Of a stretch of DNA of 64,000 bases, positions 25,495 through 39,542 are shown piece by piece. The position numbers and the translations under genes are program-made. A model generated the notes under the pieces. That model did not search any database and was not told the DNA's origin. It saw nothing but the letters and a program-made list of their open reading frames with translations. The DNA is from Temnopleurus reevesii (taxonomy: Eukaryota; Echinodermata; Echinoidea; Temnopleuroida; Temnopleuridae). The stretch is from NCBI GenBank assembly GCA_036244855.1, contig BQKZ01001082.1, positions 28,594-92,593 of the forward strand, given 5' to 3'. Every line of letters starts with the position of its first letter. The first letter of the stretch is position 1.

Positions 25495-27427
25495 TGGATA
25501 ACTTCATGTAACATGTAGATGTAAGATTTTACAGCGAATCAGCAGCATATTTTGTGCTACAAGTACGATATGTTTGATATGCATGAAACTATAGCCATGA
25601 TTTAGTATGAATTCTTTACGATTTAACAAAATTATCTGGATTCAATTGAGTTAGAAATGCTGAAGGCGAGTTTCATTTGGCAGGATATTGGAATAAACCT
25701 AGCTTTATGTCCTGTGAGAATTGTATTTCAGATGCTAGTTCATATCACAGAAACTCAGGCAACTTGAAGTCCTGTACATGAGTATCAAGCAATAAGTTAA
25801 AGGAACAAAACTCATTTTCCTTTTACTAACTAATATAAATCATTTGCAGCTGTAATATTTTGAAAACAATTATTTTTAATCATATCATCAGTAAAAGTCA
25901 AGAAAATTTCAGAGAATTACATTTTGAGGGTACTAATTAAATTATTTCTTCAAGTACATGTATTAAAGTATATGAGCATGTTCATCAGATTATTTGTATA
26001 AAAGTTCTTTTGACAGCTCTTTCGAAAGAGAATGGAAAGTTGCCTTTCAAAAATAATAAATCATACTGCAAAAAATGAAAAACTAAAATCAAAAGGATTA
26101 TCAAGATTGAAATTGTAAAAAGAATAACATTATATAATTGAAAAAAAAAGGAACTTTCTCTGTAGGGATTCCTGTAAAAACAGTTCCAAGATTCATTGTA
26201 ATAATTTACATAGATAAATTTGTACACATGACTAAGAATGCTACATTTAACATCAGATCCATTTTACCAAATTGAAAGAGACATCCCGTGTAACCTTTCG
26301 CAATTAGTCATAATGAGTTAGTAAGGCCTAGGATAGAGGTAGAAAAATCTATAGACCTCTTTCTTTACTAACAAGGAGGATGGAGAGATCTCTGTTGATT
26401 GATATTCTTTGTCATGTAACATAAATGGTATTACATGGGGAATTGCGAGTGTTTTAAATGTGCCGAAACATCCTGTGCTTCAAAATATCATATTTCAAGG
26501 GTGCTTAGGAAATAGTCTAGCTGGAAAACTGTAAGGAACTGCACCTAAAATGTAAAAAAAGGAAAACCTGTGTTGATTGATTTGTGTGGTCCCGTAACAA
26601 ATTGGGAGCAATATTGCATTTTGTATGTGCCAAGACGATCCTGTATTTCAATCAATCTAATTATAGTCAAACATATTTTATTTTCTAAGATATGTCTACA
26701 GGGATCCTGGAATTCATTCAACTCTGAGAGGGTACAAACATCCTAAAATACAACTGCCAAATCCAATAGGGAGATGAGTGTTCATTTAATTAATTTAAAT
26801 TAGAAAGGTCAGATAAATCATTTTTGGAAATTAAAGAAATAAAGATGGAATTATTCAGGAAGAAATATACTGTATATCTATTGTAGAATATGTGTTGCAA
26901 ACTTCAGCACATATTTTTACCCAACATTTCTTTTATATAATCATTTTCACAATGCAATCTGAAAGATAAAAATCAACTTGGGCTTAACTCAAACGCACAT
27001 TAAGAAATTTTTGGAGAATATCATCTATCTAACCCTAGGTAGGAAATGATGCTTCAACTTAAGTTATATCTCATTAACTTATTGATATCTCAAGATCTAG
27101 CATATTTGTCTAAATTGTTCTTTAATAATTCCATGAAGAACTTTACTCAGAATGACCTAAACATATCCTTCAGTATTGAATCAGATTCAAAATTGTTTAT
27201 CACAGGAGCTGATGCACTTAATAATTTCTTTCTCACCATGGTCTTAGTTTAACAACCACCTGATATTTCAAATCAAAAGTAATTTTCTCCTAAATGATCT
27301 TCCATTTTAGTAAAAAATAGCTTTTTGTACTTTCTAACTAATGTTGTTTTCCTTGGGGGCAATTTTAATATGGTTTAAATGAACAACAAAACATGCTATC
27401 ATGGATCATGTATTCACATGGGGAACT

Positions 27428-27660
27428 CAAGGTGCTTTTTATATAGTTAGGGCCCTGGCTTTAGCCATTTTCATCCTGTTGCACAAGCATTGAATTCAAT
27501 GAATAGATAATCTTGCCAGGTACCCATTCTTTTCAACTGGGTTGAGTGCAGCACAATATGGATGAGTTTCTTGATTAAGAAATCTAACTCCATTGGTAGG
27601 AATCGAACCTGCAACATTCTACATGATAGGAGAGAGGCAGAACCACTACGTCATGACACT
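27428..27660 (-). repeat. tRNA-derived SINE
   Basis: Same family as 1041-1298: CAGGTACCCATTCTTT, GGGTTGAGTGCAGCACAATA, then on the minus strand a B-box-like GGTTCGATTCC (27599-27609) and an A-box-like region near 27640. It lies immediately upstream of the CpG-rich stretch at 27820-28306. Confidence 0.75.
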
Positions 27661-27819
27661 TCCACAAAGAAGAAGGGAGGGGGAAAAAGAGAAAATCATT
27701 GTGTGTCCACCACGACAATTACAATAACACAGAAATGGGACAAGGTATTCAGAGGATAGCAGGTGTATAGGAGTTAATCTGTTGTTAGACTGGTGAAAGT
27801 CTAAACAGTGTGACTAAGG

Positions 27820-28306
27820 CATGACACCAGTCTCCAAACACTGAGCAAGACCAGGCCCCAGAATACAGTCCCTCACCCTGCACCGACATTTGCATAATGC
27901 ATGCGTCATACCGCACCGCAGCGCTTTCCAGAAGGATACATGTGTGCAAGAGAGCGAGAGTGGAAGCAAGCAATGCAGGATTGGCAGGAAACTCCCGTAT
28001 GACTACGAGTCATCGAATCACCTCTCTCTCTCTCCCTGCACACCGCCGCACAAGGCTTTGAGCCCACATTGAATTGATAACGTCGCAGGCTAGACCCACA
28101 ATCGTAAGATCGGCTTTGTGGAGACCTACTACCGCGGTCTAAACCCCACACTGATCCAAACCAAAGATCTGACCACTCGTTTGTGTGTTGCCAGACTCTG
28201 CGGCACGTGGATCAGTTTAATGTATTTATTAGCCAAGGAATCACACTGTGTTTAATTGTGGATAAAAACATTTTTACAACTGCTTTGGAAATTTTATACA
28301 AACAAG
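27820..28306 (+). promoter_or_regulatory. Candidate promoter and noncoding first exon of the nested LRR gene
   Basis: From about 27840 to 28215 the sequence is strikingly richer in G+C and CpG than anything nearby (for example CATACCGCACCGCAGCGC, CACCGCCGCAC, CTACCGCGGTC), with a palindromic E-box CACGTG at 28204-28209. It is followed by an AT-rich stretch ending ACAAACAAG directly before a full-consensus donor GTAAGT at 28307. A CpG-rich start plus a perfect donor on the plus strand fits the first exon of the plus-strand gene whose coding exon has its own acceptor at 45249. The transcription start is not determined, and the link to the LRR gene is inference from strand and order. Confidence 0.45.
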
Positions 28307-31300
28307 GTAAGTTTATTTTCTGTTTATGCCTTCTAATTTGAACTTGTTACTATCGTAGTAAGCCATAGCTAAATTGAAGTATTCATGCTGAACAGCTTTT
28401 ATTAGCATAAATCTTTCATGTTCAACGAAAGATCAACATTCTACATTCGATTTTTACAAATTCCTAACAATTGTCACATGTTCACAATTTTCCTTTCTAT
28501 ATTATATTATCAATATGCTTGGATTAAAAAAATTACTTTTCAAAGCTATTTATAGGGGAAAATATGCTGATGCCTGATGTATCTTGAACAATCAATATTT
28601 TAGCTGTGCCACGCGCAGGAAAAACTAATAAAAAGTACTTTAAAATCAGAGGAAGTACTTAATTCCATATAGGAATTTCTTGGTGCTTAAAATGTAACTT
28701 TCGTTCTTGGTTTGAACCCCCATTGTCAAGTGTCATCCTTCAGGCAGTACCAAAATATCTCATCAGGATAAAGCAAGGATTAACGTAAAAAATGAATTTT
28801 CCAGGAATATGCACATGTCTTAGATCTTGCATCAGATAAATTCACACTGAATCTCGGCAGTGATGAGAGGCTAAGATGGATTAAGTTATTAAGAAAATCA
28901 TGCGCTTCGCAAAGTACCTCACCAAGAAATAGGGAGGTATTGTTATCAGTGTTGAAACATTGATAGAAAACTTGGAAATAAAATCCTTTTTCAATGAAAG
29001 ATCAACTCCTCAAAACAAAAACATCAACTCTAAAAAAAGAATACAATAAATCTAAAAAATGTTCTTATACGACCTGCAATAGCATATTTACATTTTTTTC
29101 ATGGATTCTTACAAACTGATTGCTCATGAACAGCTTAAATGCCATTATTGATTTTCACATCTAAAATGTCTAATGCAAGCTTACTGTTAACTTCCTCCAT
29201 TAAATGAATTAAAATTTTGAATTAATAAGTTCTGATCTACTCTAGATAAACGATAATCATAATCGCTGGCTTCTTTGAAGAAATGAGGAAGTTGAAATAT
29301 TCATATTAATACATTCCAAGAACAGATCATATCTGGCATCTGATTAAAAAAAATGTGGAAGATGTATGAAGTCTAATAAGCCTTCGCATTCCACATGAAT
29401 GTACCCAATTTGGATTTATGCTCAGAGAATACTAAAATACACTATTCTATGTGAACACAGTGTCCTTTGGGTTAATCAAAATAAGATATTTTTATCAAAG
29501 AAGGTCTTCCATTAGTTTTTGATGGCATTTAGAAGGACTGAATAACAAAATGATCATTTAATTTCTGGATGGGGGTGAGTTTTTGAATTATGACTTCTTA
29601 ATTTGCCTTTAAAAATAATGCCCAACAAAGGAATGGTATAGAGAGTGTAAAATCACAGATAAATAGAACAGGTCATATTTATACACAATTTTGTTAACAA
29701 AATTTCTCTTACTGTTGGAATTTAATACATATTCACCAAAAATGTTGATGAATTCTTTTCAAAGGCAAAAAAAGTGTACATCCATTGAACTATTTCTGTT
29801 CCGTGAGTCAAGACTAGACTTTCACAGATTTTCCCTGCCAAACAGCTAGTATTCCTTTTATGGTCAAAGCTACATGATTGATTCAATGTGTACTTCTAAT
29901 ACTACGGTGAATCACTTGGCTAGACGAAGTCCACATGGTCGGTCAATACGTCTGAGTTAAAACATGAATATCAATTCCTGCTCAATTGTGTATAACAGAA
30001 CTCCTTTCACATTCCGAGTTTTTCCACTGACAACTGCTATGGTAAAAAAAGATTGTCTGGATGCACTTAAATGCCATTTCTTTTACATTTTACTATTCTT
30101 TTTATTTTTGAAACACAATCTAAGCAATTCCTGATGAAAATAATGCTTTTAAAAGATGAAAAATCAAAGAACCATCTAAAGATATCTTTTATTTCAATAA
30201 TTATTTTTTTATAATTTCATTATGATGTTCAATTTTGGCGGAAAGCAAAAAATAAGTTCTGGTTTGGTCATTTGTAGAGGGTTGAGGGTAGTTTGCAAGC
30301 ACATACCCTAGACTTTCGGTGTTTTCATGCGCAGATCATGCATATTGTGTGACTACATCACACACATACAGCATTGCTCTACCCTCAGTCTGCAGACACA
30401 CAATGCATACCCTGTATCACTCTCTGTGTGTGCGCACAACGAAACCTAAGGGTCTGTTCTGGCAGACTAGGTTGAGGGTTGGTCAGAGGAGCTCATCCAA
30501 TTTTTTTTTTGCCTCATATAATAGCTTGAAAAGTAAAAAGTATATTATCTCATCCAGAAAAATATACATCTTGACAAAATACAGAATATCTTCACAGAAT
30601 GTTTGCGACGCCAGCATGTTGTACAATTCGTGACAAATTACTACTAAAGCAGTACCAAAATTTTCAAAAAGTTCCTCAAGGATGGCAAATCAATTTTCTG
30701 TAGTTGTCACATTAATGGTATTGCTGAGTATTCCATGGGTAAAAATGATTCAATCTATATACCGGTAGATTTGTTAACCCCAAATAAAAAATTACTCAGA
30801 TATACAAAGATTTATATATCATGGAGGAGTTCTGATTGTTCAATCTATTCAAAGTTTTAATCGTCGTTTGGCTAACCTCAACTTTCAATGAAAGAAAGAG
30901 AAAACATTTCCACTAATGTTCAACAAAATGACTAAGCCTTCCACAATCTTTTGATGCTGAAGATGAGGATCCTATTGGGAATAATTCTGGAAATTAATTG
31001 TGTCGCTGCAGCGCACCTTACCCTGTCTTTGTTTATAAACCCCTCGTACTACAGAGGAAGGGTGACTAGGCAGGGCCCCTGGCGGGATTTTTCTTTTCTG
31101 TTAATTGAATTAGAAATTAGCCACAAGTAATTAGTTGGGAGATGTTACTTACAGGCATCCTAGACAAGTATGAATTAATGTTTAATTTGCGTCACCTTTA
31201 AACGTATATTATTGAAGACTGACCTTTTTTTATGATAATAATATGCATTATAAATACCCAGAATTGTAGTTATCTTTCATTATTTTTAATTGAAATAACT

Positions 31301-34300
31301 AACAATACTTTGCAAAGGACAGAATGGCAATTCACTCACAATAATCATTTTCATGATCTAAAGGAACTTGTGCAGATATCATGCGCAAACATTGTAAACA
31401 TTGATACCATCACAAAAATGTGTCACCAATAATCTTTATGAAGGAGCAAGCCAAATATGATGAAAACTTCCAACGATTTATATTCAAATTAGTGCTGTCA
31501 ATCATTATAGTATTTTGTTATATTACCATCAAAATACGGGTAACTCTACCTAGGTCCAATATCTTGGGACCACAAACCTCTGTTCGACTTGACAGATCTT
31601 AGACTTGAAGAGGTAACTGGTCACGTTTTATATGATTTGTTCCAAAAATCTAATCAACTTGAGACAATTATTTCACTTAGACAAGCTAGACTTAGGCAGA
31701 GTTGACTGCATTTTTGTTTCATGTCCATGCCCTTTATTCCCATGGGTATATAGACTAGAATGTAGAGCTACGTTAAATCAGCAGTTTTATATTTACGCGA
31801 GCTAATTTCATCCTGTCTGAAAACCGTCTTTCCCATTTTCCTGTGAAAAATCACGAAGCTGATGGATTCGTTTTAAGCAACAGTTGTACCCTCCCTTCCT
31901 TATCACTGTTAGGTTTACTAAACAACCTTAGCATGTATACGCTACGACAGCTTCTTCTGGAAGAGAATCAGGAAGGGACAGCTAGGCGTGCGAGGTCACA
32001 AACGTCTTGTTTCCTCCATCACTTTATGGTCATGGTAGAACCCTTTTTTTGTTTCTAAATAATTAAAGCCACATTTGTGTTGAAGCATAATTTTCAAATG
32101 TTTATCCTGCACAAGAAGTTTCCTTTAGCAAAGCATGTGTCAAAAAGAATGTAGAATAACATTGATTTTTTTTCTCCATTGTACCACCATACACAATGAA
32201 CCTTGCCTGTAAGTCAAATGTAATGAGACAGAGTATCTTCCATTATAGAGATCTATGCTTTGACAGAAAAAAAGGGAAGGTCAGAGACACTATATTTTTT
32301 TTAATAAGCTGTGCTTTATTGGACAACATTTACCAATATCAATCTAGCCAACTGAGATTAGATTTTCCACCTCCCTATTTTTCTTCTTTTTTTTCCATTT
32401 TATGTCAACTATCTTTCTTGATCAACATGACCCATTTTCTGCAGTCAGTTAAAAATTACAAAGCAGACTCATAATGACACAAAGAACATTGATGACATCA
32501 TATGAATAGAAGGGCATTTAATGAAGCTTTCCTGGCCGTCTTTAATAAAAGTCACCTTTGATCCACATCCATGTAAAAAGCATTTTCTAGCAATGCAGAA
32601 TAATCGCAAAATCAATTTCATGCGACCCTTCTGATATATTTGAAAGCATGACGGAATGAAAGAAGCATTTACTATCCAAAAAAAAAAGAGTAAAATCAGA
32701 ACTCAGAAAGCATGTGGCTTTGGAACAGCCTATGCTGTATAAATTAATTATCAGTGTTAAATCACTTGTATCTTGAAACATACAGGACCAATTAACTTAA
32801 AATTGCCTGTGATTTCCATTCTTGCCAAAGGTTTAGAATAATTACAACATTGCTGAGCTGAATCAGCTATATTTCATTTTAATTCTTGACAATATTAGCT
32901 AGTGCTTTTGACAATATTAGCTAGTGCTTTTAGATTAGCCCTAAGGTGTGAAATACATCATCATGAAGTTGGCAGAAGATATGAATCATAGTTTGAAGTC
33001 CTGCATCCTCCAAGTCTGACCAATGCTACGGCAGCGTCCAATAATCCAAGTGCTTGAACAACTGTTGCCCCTGGTCTTAACCATTAATTATTCGTCTCCC
33101 ACCTGTCTTAATCATTTGTAATTACTTTATTCTTCATTGAGTAACAAAAAGAAAAGAAAAGAAAGAAAAGCCATGTGATGGGTTGTCTCCAATAAGGGAA
33201 ATTCCCATACTTTAACATTTGTTTTACAATCACGTTTTCAGACATGACTACCACATTTACACTCATCTGTCATTTACCCAGTGTTTAGGCAGTCCACACC
33301 CGGAGGATACTCGTCTGATCATGTGCTACTCTTGTTTTCCAATCTATTTCCATTGTCTTGAGCATACCAAATCATTTTTGCTTTTAAGAATTAATAACGT
33401 TAACGAATGAAACATGAATAAGATTCTCTGTAATTTACCACAAGAACTTATGCCAGTCATTCTTAGAGTCTTTTGTAACTTGGTGAAACACTGCTCTGGT
33501 CTATTTTCTGATGCAGCTAGAAAAAATTATAATCCAGTATTCACCATTATAACCATGAAAGGGTTATTATGTAATTTTACCGTTCAGACGCATTTATTAC
33601 CATGCTGACTTAGGACAAATTTTTTCATCGCACAGCAATAATCTTTAGCCATACACTTCTGGTAAAAGTTTTCAGCATTTGAACATGCAAATAATCACTT
33701 CATTCCACTTTATAATTTCTTCCATCTCCACTGAATTACAAAATGATAATGACGAAGAACAGACATGGGGTTGCCTCCCAAAAGGGAATCTCCCCCGCTC
33801 CGACAGTTGTTTTATTTTGTGAATCACAGCATCTCTTTGGCTATGTCTATAGCATCTGGTGCCTCCCCTGTTGCCCTTTCTTGATGATCGGAGGACTCAT
33901 TTGCTCTCATACTGTAATACTTTGTCCTCTCACCTTGAATAAGAGATGGAGTCTTTCATGTTATCAATCTGACTTCATGAGAATAAGAATTGCAAATCAT
34001 CTCCAAATGATTTTAATGTAAGAATTTCATTCGTCAATATCCTACCGGTATCTATTTCTAATTTTTTAGAACCACAAGGTCTTTTTGATTTAGGAAAAAG
34101 TTTGTAACAGGTATATTTAGAACATATTTTGTATGACTTATTTCCAGAAATTACATAGACTTTAAAGCAGTTGACCAAAGAAGTTTGATGTACACGGTTT
34201 TAACTGCATTTTGCCTATCATATTTTTTTATGACCATCACTTCATGAAAACATTATCAATCTGGATCTGATGACATAATTTTGAATCAGGTACAGGAAGA

Positions 34301-34425
34301 GATGACCTGTTCCATTGAATTGAATTCCATTGGACATAGACTAGGAAGTTCGTTTTCTCTATTTTCACTGAAGGGTAATTCACAAGCATGAATGTTATTC
34401 CAGACATTATGGCACTCATATCCAT

Positions 34426-34788
34426 TTGCAGCTCATAATCTTCAAGCAATATGAAACTCAATCAATAGTTCAGGGTAGAGCTTTGGGTGAGATTCTGATA
34501 CAAATCTCCGCTAAAGTCAAACGGAAAACCCGTCAATCAGGGCCTGAGGATACAAGCCAAAGTGTTCCCTTCATAGCCAAAGCATACAAACTTCTTTATC
34601 AGCGACTCACTTGTGCTGGCAAAACTTTTCATCGTCCACGACAGAGATTAACAGGTCTCCAATACTGGACATCCAGATTTGAACTCAGGCATGGAGAGGT
34701 TATTGAAAATGGATTCTTTCGGATGTTTTTAGTCAAGTTAAGGATTATAGTGACCTATACTGTGGTCAAAGTATTAACGGCCTGTTGA
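34426..34788 (+). other. Unassigned 120-residue open frame
   Basis: An ATG-to-stop frame in a patch that is less AT-rich than its surroundings. The middle is basic (SAKVKRKTRQSGPEDTS, then FHRPRQRLTGLQYW), with no signal peptide, no cysteine pattern and no domain I recognise. There are no splice signals I trust around it. It could be a relic of a mobile element or chance. Confidence 0.15.
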
Positions 34789-37634
34789 GAGAGGATGCAT
34801 TTTCTCTCCCTGAGTCATACACTTTACCTATCATTGGGTCAGAATGCAGAAGACCACTTTCCGGTAAAATCCAAAGCACCGATTGATTAGCATGCATTAA
34901 AGAATTTTTAACCTGGTAAAAACATATTGTAATTTATTGAAAGGAATGATGCCATCGTAGTAAATTAAAGTCAGATAGAGATACAGATAAGATCACAAAA
35001 TTATTTCCCTAACATTTTCCCTGATAAGATCCATATCAGCTCCATTATGTCGACTAGAATACAATCTAGACACCATTAAAAGGAGTCCCATCGGCGCTGG
35101 AGTAATTATGCATGAATTAATCACCATTCCAAAAAAACCAACAACAATAAATCTAGAATGTAGAATTGTACTATTTTCTTATCCTCTATAATCCTAGCCA
35201 TGACGTTGCATTATATACCACATTAGGCGGTTATCTAACACCTGCTAAGTAATTATGTGTGTCTGACACATGAAATACCCGGCCAAATTTGCTGGCACTG
35301 ATCACACGTAATGTACCTTACATAACACCTCTCATAGTGAAATTTTAATATGTGAACCTGAAAATGACAACTGGAATTAACAAAATGAATTTGTTCAAGA
35401 GAACATTATCTCAGACCACTGACCAATGACAGCCCAATATGATCTAGTAATCATCTCAGATATATCCAATACCATTGCACCTTTAACTTGAAAAGAACAA
35501 ACTGAAAGCAAAAGTGTTCCTCACTTTGCGTCATAGGATGTACGGAGACCCACGGGATGTAACCTAGAACTCGGTAAATTGGTTGATTTGAGCCGAAAAC
35601 AGAACCCTTCCTTTCTATTAAAATACATTCTGATGTAATCTCTCGATTCCATTTTCAGGACAGACTTTGGCACATAATTCAAGTGAAGAAACTAGTTTTA
35701 TTGAAACATGGTGCAATCTAAATATATGAAGGAAATGCTTGCGAATCACTCTGTGCTGAAAGTAAGAGTCAGAAGTAAATATGTGAAAAAATTGAAACAT
35801 ACATGCTGAGTGTAGTACTGTTAAACTTTTAAAACTTGTGGAATGGAAAATCATTTGTGTAGGACCCAAAACAATTACAATGTTTGCATACAAAACATGG
35901 GAATATATAAACTTTTCCTTCGTTTTACATAAATATACAAATAAATGTATGGCTATTGCAGTGATCATGGATTGGAATGATGGGATCCAGCATATTTTTT
36001 AATACTATGCAAACATACAGCAGTGCAAATTTGCAATTTTTTCAACTGAATTAAGCCTCCTAAGGCCCCCCCTCCTTTTCCCCAACTCGGCCATGCTGCA
36101 TTTTAATTCATAAAAACTATCAATATTACGCATTATAATTTTGTATGAACACAAATTTCAAGAGGATTGGAAAGAATGAACTTTAAAATTTTTGGTAACA
36201 CATATGACTGAGAATGGCCCTTTATTTGGGGGAAATTGACTTTATGCAAAAAAATTGCCTAATAAAAACTGCTAAAAAATTGCCTAATAAAAACGGGAAA
36301 AATAAATATATAAATTCAATCAGGTACTAAGAATTTGATAATGATAAATTCAATCATTTTATAACATTGGTTCACAAACTAAACAAACAAATTTACATTT
36401 ACATAGTAGAAAATAAGGGAAGAATCAAGCTCTACAAACAGAATCGCTACATGTATATGGTCATATTTTTCAGATGGGACCTACGTATCGCATCGCTAAA
36501 ATATTAAGGTTACGCAGCCTTTAGGCTTCATGGATACTTGAATTACGTAGAGATCTACCGGGTTTTCCTGTCAGGAGTTATGGGTGTGCCATCTTGGAAA
36601 CACATCCACCTACACAAAAATTACAAACTTCTAAGTGAGCACCTTCCTAGCCTGAAGTTAATGTAATTTTACCACCATTCACTATAAAAATTCAAGTTTT
36701 TGGAATTGTTGAGAGGTGGGCCGAAGTCTAAAAGTGCACCAAAACGGTGATGTGTAAAACTCTCAGAAGTAAGGAAGTTAGTAGAGAGATTTCATATTTT
36801 GTTTGTTCAAGTCGCCTTTTTGGTGCATTTATAAGCTTCCATATAAACAATTTCAAATGCATCTGGCCCATGTCTCAACGAGTGCAAAATCTTGAATCTT
36901 GGTATTGAAAGTTGAGTATTAGGTATGACAACTTCCAATTACAATACCTCTTGTTGAAAAAGTACCTAATTTGAAGAAAAAAATCTTTGAGAGCACAACA
37001 AATAACCTCCTTTTTCAATAATTGATTGTCATTTGGAGAGCTTTACATCAACAGACCATCGATATATGTGTAACAGTTTTATTGTGTGTTTGAATAGTAT
37101 GTTGTGGAATTTGGCAAAGAAACATTTCACTACAATGCACCCCACGACAGTAATCTTTGAATGAACACAATGTTAATTCTTCTCTTTCTTGAGGAAAAAA
37201 ATAGTGCAAATTGTGGCAAGCATGTTCACGTTCATGAATGCCCAAATGCTTCATAAAGTATCCTTTCAAATAGGAGGGAAGATCAGAACGCTATAAACTG
37301 ACATGCACAATATTTCAAAGGGCAAGGACAGAAGACATTTTCTACTTATCTCAAACTGTCCAATACTTTGAGAAGAGGTACATATGACTAAGTAAGGATT
37401 ATGAACTGACACTTCATATAAAAATGCAGTATGATGATACTAAAAAAAGAATATGATGACCAATATCATTGAGTGACTTGAAGAGCCGATGAATTTCATG
37501 TCATGGACATCAACCTAGAAAGTTAATCTTCACAAATATCTACATGCTGTAAAGAAGCTTCCTACACTTTTCAATTTTAGTAAAAGAAACCAAGTAAGAA
37601 ACCAAGTATCCATGTGTTAATATAGAAATAGCTA

Positions 37635-39541
37635 TTAAGCAGTTAGTGATCAAATCTCATGACTAATAGCTAGGGAAGTTGAGAAACTGATGGCAATAAA
37701 TGTATCCTGATAGATAAAATGATACAAATCACAATTTTCTTTGATTATGATCAATGAATGTATCAGGAGCATAATATATTTTTAATGTTTCAGGGAGTAA
37801 TATTACTTTTCACATTGAATTACCAGTTTTAGACATTGAGGAAACTTTTCCAATTTTACTATACAGTTCTAAGTGAAAAAGTTGCTACACAAAATATGTT
37901 TTGTATAGCAATCCTGCTAAAATGCATAGCAAATTGCGATGCAATACCAGGAAAATTATTCCCTGTATTTGTTTCTTATTTTAGTATCACACATGTATAA
38001 GAACTGTAATATTATATATCCACATATTTGGTAATCATGGGGGGGGGGGGGAATGACACTTGTGTCCATCAAAATTACAATTTATATTCAATTAAAAAAT
38101 CCTGAACCGGAATCAAATTCTACATTCCAGACTGTTTAATCAACTTATCAGGCAAAGATACATTCATGTAGATATTTCTCCACTTAAATAGTTAAAACTG
38201 AAATATGGAAAGCCATATAAAATCAAGATGATGTAGCAAGTCATCATTCAGGGATAAATAGAATGTGACTGTTGTTGACAAGCTTGGTAGCTATTTAAGC
38301 CTGGATGGAGGAGCGGAGTGAATAGGATCTTTCACCTCGCAATTTAACCTCATCCTCATTGGCTCCTAATTATCACAAGCACAATTAAACAGTTCATCCT
38401 AGTACAGTGTATTAAAGTGAGGGAGTCTATTCATAGGACAAGTCACAAGTTCAAAGGGGCTCTTCCTTCCTAATTCTCCGTACTGTGAAGTGTCCGGTTC
38501 TGACCACTTAAAAATTCTTGGAATTACGGATGTCTGCTAGGGAGAGTACATGTTTTGGGAGAAGAGGGTTAATGAACTAATCTATCTAAATTAATCATTT
38601 TTTTAGTAAATACGATATTTGCAACCAAATGTTGAATATGGTTTGTATCAGGCTATCAACCATATTGACCGTGTTTTTATGAAGTGATAGGAGCCAGAGG
38701 GTCTGTTACACAAAATGAGTAACAAATCTATTGAAAAGTGTCCTTCTAAAGAATTAACACGCTTTTTTTCTTGAATGCCCGTTGAATTGGCCCTATGTCG
38801 GGATTTATTTGTCTTTGTACAACAATACCATTTGGCTCCTGTCACTTTGTGAAAACAGGGACGATATTAAGATTTTGATGAATTTTATGCTGATTAGTAC
38901 TCAATGAAAAAGCGCTACAGTTTCAACAGAATAAAGTCTCTAATCTATCCAATAGCAAAGATTTGTAAGTTTCCTCCACTGATCATAGAATATATTCCCT
39001 TGAAGATTTTGAGGTATCAAAGAGCAGCAAAAACGCTTGTTGCTGCTTACCATTAATTTGTTACTAAGTATTACCAAAGACTTCCCTAATCAGACAAAAT
39101 GAAAATAAATAGCTATTTAATCTGACATGAAGCTGCATATTAAAGAGTCTAATAACATTTTGTCTGTTATTAAGGCTGACGAGACGACATACTGAGGCAT
39201 CCTGTCCTTGTTTAAGAATCAATTATCCCCTCCGACTCCAGTCATATATCATCTGATTGCTCTCTCAACTTCACTTCATCTCTTTCATTAATTTTTTTTC
39301 CTTCAAACACTGGTATCTAGACACTATGATCTCCTCCCGCCGATGCTCTTGTTATCCTCAATTCCTGTCTGGGTGAATTTGTCTTACCCCATCAAGATCC
39401 TTGAATCTGCCTAACAGATATTTCCCCTGCACTGTCTTTGCTGCTTTTCCTCTCAAAAGGTCAATATTTGGGGACTGGTAGATGTGATTTTCTTGAAAGT
39501 TTGCTCTCTTGTTTAATAATGGTATGGAATCATGCCTTGTA
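37635..39541. repeat. 1907-bp direct duplication, copy 1
   Basis: Starts TTAAGCAGTTAGTGATC and ends CATGCCTTGTA next to the single n at 39542. Copy 2 (39543-41449) has the same length; I found about four substitutions and no indel, not even in the 13-base G run at 38039-38051. Contains an inverted-repeat element at 38662-38868. No gene seen. Confidence 0.95.
38662..38868. mobile_element. MITE-like element (GAAGTGATAGGAGCCA ends), copy 1
   Basis: The left end ATATTGACCGTGTTTTTATG then AAGTGATAGGAGCCA pairs with a right end carrying TGGCTCCTGTCACTTTGTG and GGGACGATATT. The terminal inverted repeats are about 40 bases and imperfect. An independent copy is at 43073-43266; the one at 40569-40777 is part of the 1907-bp duplication. 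Confidence 0.7.
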
Positions 39542-39542
39542 N

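Noticed and set aside
30980..31060. Possible PUS7 catalytic exon (INKDR-like reading on the minus strand)
   Set aside because: Poor match and wrong phase; the true catalytic exon with GSKDKRGVT is at 58243-58320.
38648..38845. 65-residue minus-strand frame repeated at 40556-40753
   Set aside because: It lies in an inverted-repeat element inside the assembly duplication; its recurrence reflects the duplication, not protein conservation.
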